IMG/VR virus record: IMGVR_UViG_3300048011_000648
Location: 1 to 27,000 of that record
Source: a virus
Length of the DNA: 27,000 bases
Reading direction: 5' to 3' (one strand)
The notes beneath the pieces are model-generated. The model was not told the DNA's origin. It saw only the letters and a program-made list of their open reading frames with translations, and searched no databases. Every line of letters begins with the position of its first letter. The stretch's first letter is position 1. Shown in pieces: positions 5,316-13,861 of the stretch. A program made the translations under genes and the position numbers.

Positions 5316-5984
5316 ATGGCAAGAATAAGCACATATGCTTTAGATACCAATGTAACCAAGAACGATAAGGTAATTGGAACGGACTCGGCGGGTCTAGTAA
5401 CAAAAAACTTTAGTCTCACTGATATATCGGCAATAGCCAATCAAGAGATTACTGTAGCTGGACAATTAACTTATCAATTCAAGACTAGTATTTCGGAGGG
5501 CTCATTAACTGGTCCAAGTGATGGAACTGGTTTTTCATCTCTTAGTAGTTTTAGACTAAGTGAAGTTGATGTTCCAGGCCACAATGTAGAGAACTTTTTA
5601 CAAGAGTATAAAAACAAAAGAGTCTTACTAGTAGATATATCCGATAAAGATAAATATGGAATATACGACGTTGTTAGTGTTCAGGAAGACCAAAACAACT
5701 CTAATTACTATCTTTTTACTTTGGATTATCATGGAGGAAATGGAAGTCTTGTTTTAGACAATTATTATGTATTCGCATTATACTCTCAAGACGCAACATA
5801 TAAGCACAGCCAAACAAGCGCAAGTACTACTTGGGATGTTGTGCATAACTTAAACAAGTTCCCATCTGTTTCAGTTACTCTTTCTACAGGAAAGCAGGGG
5901 CAAGCAGATATTACATTCATAAACAAAAACAGATTAACAATAAATTTTTCAGCAGCAAAAAGCGGTTCTGCATACCTAAACTAA
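5316..5984 (+). CDS. Tail fibre / adsorption protein B
   Basis: The protein has 222 residues. Residues 1-35 (ISTYALDT, DKVIGTD, TKNFSLTDI) match the start of the fibre protein at 1748, pointing to a common virion-docking module. The centre is mixed beta sequence. The last 60 residues read HSQTSASTTWDVVHNLNKFP, then PSVSVTLSTG, TFINKNRLTINFS and GSAYLN. That is a pattern I know from C-terminal domains of phage fibre and baseplate proteins (H-x-Q-x-x-x-S-x-x-W-x-V-x-H-N-L-x-x-x-P). It is the first gene after the 5288 promoter, and six bases separate it from the next fibre gene. Confidence 0.75.
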   Translation: MARISTYALDTNVTKNDKVIGTDSAGLVTKNFSLTDISAIANQEITVAGQLTYQFKTSISEGSLTGPSDGTGFSSLSSFRLSEVDVPGHNVENFLQEYKNKRVLLVDISDKDKYGIYDVVSVQEDQNNSNYYLFTLDYHGGNGSLVLDNYYVFALYSQDATYKHSQTSASTTWDVVHNLNKFPSVSVTLSTGKQGQADITFINKNRLTINFSAAKSGSAYLN

Positions 5985-5990
5985 AAAACT

Positions 5991-7508
5991 ATGGCTATTC
6001 CTTTTTTAAATCACTTAGACCTCAATCAAAACGAGCTAAGAAATTCATCACTACACAACACAGAGGCTACTGACATTACATCACCAGTATCTGGTCAGAT
6101 TATATTTGACAACGGGACGGGAGTAAATAAGTTAAAATATTACGACGGAAGTAACTGGCTTGCTTTGAGTGGAGACTATTCGCACCCTTCTCATACTGCT
6201 CTTACAATAGACCTTGACGCCACTGGCGCTTCGGTTATAAGCACCATTGATTTTACAAGTGATGGTCTTGGCCATGTGACTTCTGCAACTGCAACAACTA
6301 GAACTTTAGCATTAAGTGATTTAGGTTACACGGGCGCAACAGACGCAAATAACTACGTTCACCCTAATCACACAGGCCATGTTACGTCTACAGGAGATGG
6401 GGCGACAGTGCTAACTGTATCTGCAATTACAGGTCAAACCGAAGAAACAAATAGTACCAACTTAAACTTAACTGATGAGTTTGTTATGAATCTTGGAGGT
6501 TCTATTAAAAAATTAGACCTTTCTGTGTTGCAAAGCTATTTTCAAAACAATCTTTCATTTACTACTGATACAAACACAGATACTCTTCAAACTATCTCTT
6601 CAGATAGTTCAAATGCAGACAGGTATATTACTTCTGTAGCAAATGCCACAGGAGCTCAGGAAGGACTATCTCATAGTACACTTACATATAACCCAAGTAC
6701 AGAAACACTTAATGTAACTAATTTAGTTGTTTCTGGAACCTCAACTACAATTAACACTGAAGAGATTAACCTTGCTGATAATATTATTCTTTTAAATAGT
6801 AATTATGCAGGGGCAAGTCCAACTGAAAATGCTGGTATTGAAGTTGAAAGAGGTACTAATGATGATAATGTAAGTTTAGTTTGGAATGAAAGCTCTAATA
6901 GATGGACATTCACAAACGACGGAACTAATTTTTATAACATTCCAATCTCTTCAGAGTACGATAACTTTAACTTTAGCGTTAGTGATGGAACTAACACACA
7001 AGAAGTAGGCGATGGAGGCACTTTAACCTTTGCTCAAGGAGGCGGACTAACTGTTGCTGTTTCTGGGGACGATACAGTTACATATACTCACGCAGATACA
7101 TCTGCTCAGAGCTCTGTAGATAACTCAGGAAGAACATATATTCAAGACATTGCGCTTGATGATTACGGGCACATTACAAGTATTACATCTGCTACAGAAA
7201 CTGTAACAAATACAGATACTCAGTTAGAAACAAAAGAAGCTGATATTGATGTTTCAAACTCTACATTTATATCTAATAAAAGAGCTACTATAAACCATGC
7301 TCTTAACTCTGAAAATGTAGTTGTACAAATGTATGATAAGGTTACAGGACAAGTTGTTCATGCTGACGTCGAGCACACAAGCAACGGCAGTTCTATAAGT
7401 AAAAATCATGTAAGAATCGAGTTTGGAGTTGTTCCAGCTAACGATATTAGAGTAATTATGATTGACGCTAAAGACGGCGCAGCATCAGTTACTCCATCTT
7501 ACTCATAA
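5991..7508 (+). CDS. Tail fibre protein C
   Basis: This 505-residue protein is rich in Thr, Ser, Asn and Asp, as fibre shafts are. The N-terminus reads FLNHLDLNQNELRN, then SPVSGQIIFDNGTGVNKLKYY, a common way for phage fibres to start. Two related stretches, DGLGHVTSATATTRTL and DDYGHITSITSATETV, are copies of a short fibre repeat. A central block reads INLADNIILLNS, then PTENAGIEVERGTNDDN, then WNESSNRWTFTNDG, a known fibre motif. The C-terminal 80 residues (INHALNSENVVVQMYDKVTG, PANDIRVIMIDAK) form a domain related in style to the end of the previous protein. A role in host binding is inferred. Confidence 0.75.
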   Translation: MAIPFLNHLDLNQNELRNSSLHNTEATDITSPVSGQIIFDNGTGVNKLKYYDGSNWLALSGDYSHPSHTALTIDLDATGASVISTIDFTSDGLGHVTSATATTRTLALSDLGYTGATDANNYVHPNHTGHVTSTGDGATVLTVSAITGQTEETNSTNLNLTDEFVMNLGGSIKKLDLSVLQSYFQNNLSFTTDTNTDTLQTISSDSSNADRYITSVANATGAQEGLSHSTLTYNPSTETLNVTNLVVSGTSTTINTEEINLADNIILLNSNYAGASPTENAGIEVERGTNDDNVSLVWNESSNRWTFTNDGTNFYNIPISSEYDNFNFSVSDGTNTQEVGDGGTLTFAQGGGLTVAVSGDDTVTYTHADTSAQSSVDNSGRTYIQDIALDDYGHITSITSATETVTNTDTQLETKEADIDVSNSTFISNKRATINHALNSENVVVQMYDKVTGQVVHADVEHTSNGSSISKNHVRIEFGVVPANDIRVIMIDAKDGAASVTPSYS

Positions 7509-7522
7509 TAATTAAATAAAAT

Positions 7523-10500
7523 ATGGCCAAGAAGTTTTTAAGCGACATAGAGCTTGATGCAGGATTAGTAGATGTAAATGGTAATACAGGTACATCTGGC
7601 CAGATACTTTCATCTACAGGAACAGGTGTTGATTGGATAAGCCAAGATGACATAACAGCTGGACAAGTTGACAAGGCTCTTTCACTTACGTTACAAGTAA
7701 AAAACACAGAGTCTGTGGCACTAACAAAAGGACAAGTTGTTTGTGCAGCTCCTACCGCTACACCACCGTCTGGAAATGTCATTGAAGTAAAACTTGCAGA
7801 TAACAACGGTACAGATAGTATGCCAGTTATCGGTATTTTAAACGAAGGTTTGGACGCAGCAGGTGGTGCAAATGATGAAGGCGAAGCTATTATGTTTGGC
7901 CGTATTTCTGGTATAGATACATCCGCGTTTTCTGTAGGCGATGAAGTTTTTGTTTCAGATACGCCTGGTGGGTTAACCGCCACCAAACCAACTGGAGTAA
8001 AATACATTCAGAAGGTTGGAGTTATAATGCGTGATGACGCTTCCAATGGTACAATAGAAGTATTTGGTGCAGGAAGAACAAACGACGTTCCAACCCCATT
8101 GTATATAGACCACGCCAATCAACGTTTAGGAATTAGAAAAACATCCCCAAGCTCAGAGCTTCACATAAACAACGACTCTGCATTACCACAATTAACATTG
8201 TCTAATGCGCCAGCTACTGGATATGGAGGTGGTGGTAAAATTATAATTGAAGGAGGTACTAACGACTTTGTTTACGGTTCAATAGAGTTTGAAAATGGAG
8301 GTAGTAGAGACGCTAGATTCGCCTATTCTGCAGCGTCCAGAGAAATGTCTTTCAGAGTAAACGAAAGAGGTATATCTGGTCAAGGATACTTTAGGTTTTA
8401 TAACGAAACTATTGAAATTGCAGAGATAAATGCATCGGGAATATACGGAAACGTATTCTACGACCAAGGAAACTCAGGTTACTATGTAAATCCTGCTTCA
8501 ACTGGAAATTCATTCAATGCTTTAGGGTACGCACATATACGTGGAGGAATCACTACAGACGGAAGTGCAAGAAGTTACACATGGAGAGCGTTAGATAATA
8601 CTGCAAGTTCTAGCACTAGATATCAGAAGATAGCCAGAATAACAAGTAGTCAATCATCTAGATTTATTATAGAGCTTGCTGGAAGAAGCACCTCTTATGA
8701 TGATGTGTCGTTACCAGCAATGGGATATATTGTTGGTCAATTAAATAACGATAACAACTACGACTTAGTGTTTTACAACCACAGTGGTGAAGACACGGTT
8801 GTTGATGAAGTAGGACAGGTGGACGTTAGCACAACGGCTACTGATATATATATAAAGGTTTCTTTTTTTTCAGAAGTAACAGCTCATGCTCATATAAGTG
8901 ATGGGACTATTGCTGTAGACAGCACAAGTGCTGGAAGCACAGAACCTAGTGATTATATAGCTGCAACAAATATAACAGTATGGAATAGTAGAAACGACGG
9001 TTCTGGCTCAGGTCTTGATGCTGATTTGTTAGACGGTAACCACGCCTCAGACTTTGCATCATCATCACACAACCACGACGGAGATTATGTTGAGCTCACG
9101 GGAGATACAATGTCTGGACCGCTAATTATTGATGAAAGCGACACTACAGATAAGTGGTTGTTTAGAGTTGATAATAACGGAAGCAACTTTTCAGGATTCT
9201 GGTCGGCGTCTCAAGATATTCAGTTGTATTTAAGAGATGATGCTGGAAATGTAAGAGTTCAGTTGAGACCAGATGCAAGAAGCCTTTTCTATGATGGTTT
9301 AGAGGCTGCAAACCTATACGATTCTGACAACACCTCATATTACGTAAACCCAGCATCAACTTCAAATTTACAAGAGTTAGAAATATTAAGAAACTCAAGT
9401 AACTATACAGTTAATTTAACTGATGCTCATGATAGAGCAGGGTTGATGATTAAATCATCTACTAACTTTGATAGTAAACTTGCGTTTAGTTCTGGAGCAA
9501 ACTCTATACAATATATACAAGCTTTAAATAATGCTCACACAACAGGAAGAGATATTGGAATTAACCCATTCGGCGGCAATGTCGGTATCGGAACTACTAG
9601 TCCTGGCGCTAGATTGCACGTATCATCTGGAACGGCTAATGAAGATTGTGTTGTTATAATAGAATCTGATACTGATAATAACGATGAAACCTCTAACCCC
9701 AGACTAGAATTAAGACAAGATGCAGGCGGAGTTGTTGGAAGATTAGGCTACAGAAATAATACTAATAGCTTAGAGCTTATAAACCAATACGCGGAAGCCT
9801 TATATTTAGGCACTAGCAATACTACAGATTTAACAATACTTAGTAACGGCAAAGTCGGGATTGGAACAACTAGTCCAAACCAAAAACTAACTATAAAAGG
9901 CACAGACCAATACGTCGCGGCTGAACAGACAAATTATGTTTGGGGAGGCACAACCACCATAGGCGTAAGAATGGGTACTGATGCTACTGCGGGTTTATTA
10001 GATTTCAGGCGCTGGACTGGGTCAGCCACTACTCACGGGACTGCTTTAATCACTCAAGCTAATTTAGACGGTGGTTATGGTCTTGATTTTAGAGTAGATA
10101 CTAAATCATCAAACACTGTGGCTACGACTAGCAGAATGTTTTTAAGTGCATCTGGAGAAGTCGGGATTGGGACTACGAGTCCAAGTCAAAAACTACACGT
10201 TTCAAGTGGCGACCAATCAACGGCAAGAATAAGATTATCTAATACAAACACATCCAGCGGAGGCGATAATATAGAGTTAGTAGCTGGAGTGCACAATGTT
10301 ACCCAAGATGGATTTAGTATATACAACGCTTCAGGTGGTGTAACTCAATTTGTTATCCAAGGAGGTGGTAACGTTGGTATTGGTAAAGAGGCTCCTTCTG
10401 AGGCTTTAGACGTAGACGGAAGCATAACATCTAACGCTACTATATGGACAGGGTATGACGCTGGAGTTACTAACTCTATTTCATGTTCTGGTTGGTTTAG

Positions 10501-11818
10501 AAGTTCTGGAAGCACTGGCTGGTATAATGCAACCTATGGTGGTGGAATATACATGGTTGACTCAACTTGGGTTAGAGCATATAATAATAAGAAGTTTTTT
10601 GCGGATAACACTATAGAATCTAATTCAGGAATGTATGCTCCTATATTCTATGACAGAAATAACACTGGGTATTTTTTTAACGGAGATGCTTCTAAAGACA
10701 ATGTAGATTTAGTTACAGGTTCAAATTACGCTATTAACGTTTTAGGAACCATCTCAGGAGGCCATAGAAAACATGGAAACTTAGAAACTCCTGAAATGCA
10801 ATTTAGTGTTGGTGGAAGCACTGACCTTAACTGGAAAAAGCTTTTTGATGTTGTTACAGGCGACGCTAGCTACTCTGGATGGGGTGCTGAAATAGAAATA
10901 ACAGACTTTAGCGGAAACTTTGGTAGCGCAACGTATTCAGGTGGAGAGCTTTATAAAGGAGCGCTAAGTATATATCACTGGGGAGGGACAGGAACCACAC
11001 CAGAAACTCCATACGCAAATATACCTTATGCTCTACGAAATAATGTAAGGTGGTACAAAATACAAGAATCTGGTCAAAACAGATATCAACTTCAAGTTAA
11101 ATCTGTAGGAAACTATCAACAGTTATACATAAAAGTTAAGCCAGGAATTGGAAATCAGGTTGCTGATATTATATCATATGCTAATGATACAAATGGAGCG
11201 ACTTCTGGGGGAACTGCGTATACCTCAACTCAAGCCGTCAACTTTAATCACGAATTTGCAGGGGGTATTTGGACGAACGATGGTCGAATTATAGGTTGGA
11301 AAAATGCTTATGGAAGTCCATATTTATCAAGTTACTACGGGTCTATATTTACAAGTACAAGTTTTTATGTTGGTTCGCCATTTTCTACGACTACCCAACT
11401 TTATGCTGGCCCTGTTTCTGGGACTATTTACTATGATAGGAACAATACCACCTATTATGTGGACCCAAACAGCACTGGAGATTCTATCCGTGTTGCTGGT
11501 GATGTTGTAGCATATTACTCTTCGGATAAAAGGCTTAAGGATAACATCAAGCCAATAGAGAACGCATTAGACAAAGTTAAGGCAATAAGCGGGGTTACAT
11601 TTGAATGGAATGAAAAGTCACACAAGACCACAGGCAAAAAAGATGTAGGGGTTGTTGCTCAAGAAATAGAAGCTGTTCTTCCAGAACTTGTAGAGACAAG
11701 AACTAACGGATATAAGGCTGTAGATTATCAAAAACTAACAGCTGTACTTATTGAATCTGTAAAAGAGCTTACGGCTAAGGTTGAAGCTTTAGAGAATAAG
11801 CAATGTAATTGTAAATAG
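7523..11818 (+). CDS. Long tail fibre with S74 intramolecular chaperone
   Basis: This protein has 1431 residues. It starts with a fibre-type head (SDIELDAGLVDVNGNTGTSG), then a long modular shaft. The shaft has four VGIG(TTSP)-type units at about residues 687, 778, 880 and 951, four FYD-NNT-YYVNP units near 320, 606, 1050 and 1311, and a GLDADLLDGNHASDF segment. The last 98 residues are a Peptidase_S74 intramolecular chaperone: SSDKRLKDNIKPIENALDKV at 1333-1352, then GVVAQEIEAVLPELV, DYQKLTAVLIESVKELTAKV and a CNCK end. The family folds the fibre trimer, then cleaves itself off, by analogy before Ser1334; the S-D-x-R-L-K motif is intact. Only A-rich sequence precedes the ATG. It would be the main receptor-binding fibre. 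Confidence 0.9.
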   Translation: MAKKFLSDIELDAGLVDVNGNTGTSGQILSSTGTGVDWISQDDITAGQVDKALSLTLQVKNTESVALTKGQVVCAAPTATPPSGNVIEVKLADNNGTDSMPVIGILNEGLDAAGGANDEGEAIMFGRISGIDTSAFSVGDEVFVSDTPGGLTATKPTGVKYIQKVGVIMRDDASNGTIEVFGAGRTNDVPTPLYIDHANQRLGIRKTSPSSELHINNDSALPQLTLSNAPATGYGGGGKIIIEGGTNDFVYGSIEFENGGSRDARFAYSAASREMSFRVNERGISGQGYFRFYNETIEIAEINASGIYGNVFYDQGNSGYYVNPASTGNSFNALGYAHIRGGITTDGSARSYTWRALDNTASSSTRYQKIARITSSQSSRFIIELAGRSTSYDDVSLPAMGYIVGQLNNDNNYDLVFYNHSGEDTVVDEVGQVDVSTTATDIYIKVSFFSEVTAHAHISDGTIAVDSTSAGSTEPSDYIAATNITVWNSRNDGSGSGLDADLLDGNHASDFASSSHNHDGDYVELTGDTMSGPLIIDESDTTDKWLFRVDNNGSNFSGFWSASQDIQLYLRDDAGNVRVQLRPDARSLFYDGLEAANLYDSDNTSYYVNPASTSNLQELEILRNSSNYTVNLTDAHDRAGLMIKSSTNFDSKLAFSSGANSIQYIQALNNAHTTGRDIGINPFGGNVGIGTTSPGARLHVSSGTANEDCVVIIESDTDNNDETSNPRLELRQDAGGVVGRLGYRNNTNSLELINQYAEALYLGTSNTTDLTILSNGKVGIGTTSPNQKLTIKGTDQYVAAEQTNYVWGGTTTIGVRMGTDATAGLLDFRRWTGSATTHGTALITQANLDGGYGLDFRVDTKSSNTVATTSRMFLSASGEVGIGTTSPSQKLHVSSGDQSTARIRLSNTNTSSGGDNIELVAGVHNVTQDGFSIYNASGGVTQFVIQGGGNVGIGKEAPSEALDVDGSITSNATIWTGYDAGVTNSISCSGWFRSSGSTGWYNATYGGGIYMVDSTWVRAYNNKKFFADNTIESNSGMYAPIFYDRNNTGYFFNGDASKDNVDLVTGSNYAINVLGTISGGHRKHGNLETPEMQFSVGGSTDLNWKKLFDVVTGDASYSGWGAEIEITDFSGNFGSATYSGGELYKGALSIYHWGGTGTTPETPYANIPYALRNNVRWYKIQESGQNRYQLQVKSVGNYQQLYIKVKPGIGNQVADIISYANDTNGATSGGTAYTSTQAVNFNHEFAGGIWTNDGRIIGWKNAYGSPYLSSYYGSIFTSTSFYVGSPFSTTTQLYAGPVSGTIYYDRNNTTYYVDPNSTGDSIRVAGDVVAYYSSDKRLKDNIKPIENALDKVKAISGVTFEWNEKSHKTTGKKDVGVVAQEIEAVLPELVETRTNGYKAVDYQKLTAVLIESVKELTAKVEALENKQCNCK
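8462..11490 (+). repeat. Four dispersed FYD..NT.YYVNP..ST coding repeats
   Basis: Four related units occur within the long fibre: YDQGNSGYYVNPASTG (near residue 320), YDSDNTSYYVNPASTS (606), YDRNNTGYFFNGDASK (1050) and YDRNNTTYYVDPNSTG (1311). The third has lost most of the NPAST end. Such units mark boundaries between exchangeable shaft modules. Confidence 0.75.
9578..10399 (+). repeat. Four VGIG-type fibre repeats
   Basis: Units start at 9581, 9854, 10160 and 10373: VGIGTTSPGARLHV, VGIGTTSPNQKLTI, VGIGTTSPSQKLHV and the divergent VGIGKEAPSEALDV. The spacings are uneven, so they separate segments of different length. The first three remain similar at DNA level. This repeat is common in fibre and surface proteins that carry S74 chaperones. 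Confidence 0.8.
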
Positions 11819-11820
11819 TT

Positions 11821-12378
11821 ATGGCAGTACCAGCAAGCGGACCGTTATCTTTAAGGGGAATAAGAGCGGAAGTTACTTATAGCGACTACACGCAACTAAG
11901 TTCTATTGTAAACATAAGTTTATCAGATGTATCTACTGGGGTTAATGGAACTTTGAACACTTCAAGTTTAAGACCTGATGGTAACACACCTCATAAGATG
12001 AGTGAATGGCGTAGTTATGACCACGATTATTCAGCAACAACCGCTCCAAGTGTTTCAACTGGAATATGTGGTTGGAATAGTACAAATAACTGGATAGACG
12101 CTTTTGGAAGCGTAAGTAGTGATGGTGGAGCAACTATAACACAAAGAGGGTTTGTATACTCAACGTCCAACACATCGCCAACAACAGGTAACTCTGCTAT
12201 GAGGTCTGTTAGTGGAACAACAGGTATTATGAGTGCTACTATATACGTGATTCAAACTTCATCATCATATAATATGTATGTTAGAGCTTTTGCTACAAAT
12301 AGCGTTGGGACAAGTTATGGAGTAACTAGAACTGTAACTATACCAGCGGGTAGTGGTGGTGGGTTTATTAGTCCTTAA
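11821..12378 (+). CDS. Virion protein with C-terminal fibronectin-like domain
   Basis: The N-terminal part (about residues 1-68) reads GPLSLRGIRAEVTYSDYTQL, then ISLSDVST, then PHKMSEWRSYDHDYS, a pattern I know from short structural proteins of marine phages. The C-terminal part (about 72-178) reads ITQRGFVYSTSNTSP, then YNMYVRAFATNSVGTSYG. That is the style of fibronectin type III-like domains in Bacteroidetes surface proteins (G-x-V-Y-S-T ... Y-x-V-R-A-x-A-x-N-S-x-G-x-x-Y-G). It ends with a glycine-rich tail. It follows the long fibre by two bases and closes the receptor block. It may bind sugars or surface proteins of the host; no binding partner can be read from the sequence. Confidence 0.75.
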   Translation: MAVPASGPLSLRGIRAEVTYSDYTQLSSIVNISLSDVSTGVNGTLNTSSLRPDGNTPHKMSEWRSYDHDYSATTAPSVSTGICGWNSTNNWIDAFGSVSSDGGATITQRGFVYSTSNTSPTTGNSAMRSVSGTTGIMSATIYVIQTSSSYNMYVRAFATNSVGTSYGVTRTVTIPAGSGGGFISP

Positions 12379-12389
12379 TAAAAAATTAG

Positions 12390-12397
12390 TATATTTG
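12390..12397 (+). promoter_or_regulatory. Bacteroidetes-type -7 box for the terminase-portal run
   Basis: The bases are TATATTTG followed by C, 19 bases before the ATG at 12417, in the 38-base gap after the fibre block. No TTG lies 17-23 bases upstream. Confidence 0.6.
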
Positions 12398-12416
12398 CAA
12401 TATAAATATTTAAGTT

Positions 12417-12788
12417 ATGAATATATCATATGAATGGAAGATTACGGCTTTGAAGAAAGCGCCATCACTAGACGAATTGTCAGATGTAATCACTCACGTA
12501 AGATTTGACTATACTGGAACCGATGCTGATTCTGGTGAGTCCTACACATTTAGTGGCGCATGCCCTATATTACCTCCAGACCCTAATGTATTTACTCCTC
12601 TAACAGAGGTTTTAGAATCTGATGTAATTTTATGGGCACAAGCAAACCACCCAACAGACCACATGAATTATATTATTGAGAAAAACATCTCAGACAAAAT
12701 CACTCCTAAAAATGAGGAGGTAAGTGTTGATGAGGTCTCTTGGTTGACATCTCTAGAGGAGCAGGTCGATGAAGAAGAAACAGAATAA
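12417..12788 (+). CDS. Conserved phage protein, 123 aa
   Basis: The sequence begins ISYEWKITALKKAPSLDELS, continues THVRFDYTGTDADSG, then FSGACPILPPDP, FTPLTEVLESDVILWAQANH and PTDHMNYII, and ends in a very acidic tail (EEQVDEEETE). I recall the core (Y-x-W-x-I, V-x-F-x-Y-x-G-T-D-x-x-S-G, V-I-x-W-x-x-x-N-H-P-T-x-H-M) from small proteins encoded near fibre genes in other phages, but its role is not known to me. It is the first gene after the 12390 box and follows the fibre block, so a fibre-assembly or adsorption role is plausible. It has no signal peptide or membrane segment. Confidence 0.7.
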   Translation: MNISYEWKITALKKAPSLDELSDVITHVRFDYTGTDADSGESYTFSGACPILPPDPNVFTPLTEVLESDVILWAQANHPTDHMNYIIEKNISDKITPKNEEVSVDEVSWLTSLEEQVDEEETE

Positions 12789-12812
12789 CAGTAATAATTA
12801 AAATTAAATAAA

Positions 12813-13091
12813 ATGACAAAATCAGTTAAGGACATTCCTGTCCAAGCAACAATTCAAGTCGACGAAAAAATTATAAACAGTATTCGTCAAATCAGACAAG
12901 TTCAATCCAACATACAAATGGAGGTTGGAGCTATGGAGGCTCAAAAACACATAGCACTTCACAAGCTACATGAAGAAGGTGAAAAGTTACAATCTATTAT
13001 GGTTGAGCTCGAAAAAGAGCACGGCAAGGGAAGTATCAACTTAGACACTGGAGAGCTTACTCTTGATTCACCTGATAATGGAAATTCGTAA
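12813..13091 (+). CDS. Coiled-coil hypothetical protein, 92 aa
   Basis: I do not recognise a named family. The middle (about residues 20-68) is a long helix with spaced hydrophobic residues, likely a coiled coil (IRQIRQVQSNIQMEV, then KLHEEGEKLQSIMVELEKEH). It ends GKGSINLDTGELTLD, a tail seen in other small phage proteins. The ATG follows AAATTAAATAAA with no Shine-Dalgarno sequence. Its last 14 bases overlap the next gene. Oligomer formation is the only property the sequence supports. Confidence 0.65.
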   Translation: MTKSVKDIPVQATIQVDEKIINSIRQIRQVQSNIQMEVGAMEAQKHIALHKLHEEGEKLQSIMVELEKEHGKGSINLDTGELTLDSPDNGNS

Positions 13092-13302
13092 GATATCAAT
13101 AGGAGCAGACTACAAGGGTAGCGCTATGCATTACATCTTAGGACAAGATGTTTTGAATGGAAGCCATGCTATTCATCTTATTGATTTTAATAAAGAAAAA
13201 GAATCTTATCTTATATATATAGAAAAAGATAATGAGGTTTTTCTTTGGAAGGAATTTAACAAGAACATACCTGTATCCATAGAGTACAACATTTATTTTT
13301 AA
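13078..13302 (+). CDS. Conserved small protein, 74 aa
   Basis: The ATG at 13078 was chosen over an upstream TTG at 13063 because the protein then begins MEIRKISIGADYKGSAMHY, a natural start. It continues LGQDVLNGSHAIHLID, SYLIYIEKDNEVFLWKEFN and IPVSIEYNIYF. The pattern suggests a small beta-rich domain. I have seen similar sequences in flavobacterial phages but know no function. It overlaps the upstream gene by 14 bases and abuts the next, whose ATG immediately follows its stop. Confidence 0.65.
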   Translation: MEIRKISIGADYKGSAMHYILGQDVLNGSHAIHLIDFNKEKESYLIYIEKDNEVFLWKEFNKNIPVSIEYNIYF

Positions 13303-13860
13303 ATGAAATCACCGTATTACTTCATCATTAAACCTGTTGGAGATGAATACGTGAACGAGGTCGATATAGCTGGGAAAAAGATAATTGTAAATTCAAGTGT
13401 AGAAGACCACAAGCACGTAAATCGTCTTGGAGAAATAGTGCATATCCCTGGCAGATATAAAGGAAGTATATCGGTTGGGGATATCGTCATTGTACACCAT
13501 AATATATTCAGGATTTACTATGACATGAAGGGTAGGCCTAAAAAGTCACCAAACTTCTTCAAAGACGGTCTTTATTTTATTGATGAAAGTCAGTTTTATC
13601 TTTATCATAATGGAGATAGATGGAACTCTGTAGACAACTTCTGCTTTGTTAAACCTATCGACAAAGAAAATTCGTATCTTTATGAGGAGGGAGAAGAACT
13701 AAATACAGGCGTTTTGGTTTATGGTAATGAGAATCTGAGCAAACTAGGCGTTAGCGAGGGAGACAAAATAAACTTTACAAAAAACAGCGAATATCGTTTT
13801 GACGTAGATGGAAATATTGTGTATAGAATGAGGACAAATGATATATGCACATTATTATAG
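13303..13860 (+). CDS. Possible two-lobed GroES-like (co-chaperonin) protein
   Basis: The protein has 185 residues. Two stretches look like GroES barrels. The first (about residues 24-70) has LGEIVHIPG, then ISVGDIVIVHHNIFR, comparable to GEV-x-x-x-G ... VGD-x-V-I-F. The second (about 136-185) has GVLVYGNEN, then LGVSEGDKINFTKN, then YRMRTNDICTLL, like the VGD-x-V-x-F ... M-x-x-x-D-I-x-x-I end of GroES. Phages such as T4 encode a co-chaperonin that helps the host GroEL fold capsid protein. The gene sits just upstream of the terminase genes. Overall identity to GroES is low by eye, so this is a moderate call, with an unrelated beta-barrel structural protein as the alternative. Confidence 0.45.
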   Translation: MKSPYYFIIKPVGDEYVNEVDIAGKKIIVNSSVEDHKHVNRLGEIVHIPGRYKGSISVGDIVIVHHNIFRIYYDMKGRPKKSPNFFKDGLYFIDESQFYLYHNGDRWNSVDNFCFVKPIDKENSYLYEEGEELNTGVLVYGNENLSKLGVSEGDKINFTKNSEYRFDVDGNIVYRMRTNDICTLL

Positions 13861-13861
13861 T

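Noticed and set aside
7489-8007. Minus-strand frame of 172 residues
   Set aside because: It is antisense to the start of the long fibre and rich in Ser/Pro/Val, as expected from complementing Gly/Thr/Asp-rich codons. No family features are seen.
9578-10399. Repeats considered as a CRISPR-like or non-coding array
   Set aside because: They are in frame, unevenly spaced and encode the VGIG fibre motif, so they are protein repeats.
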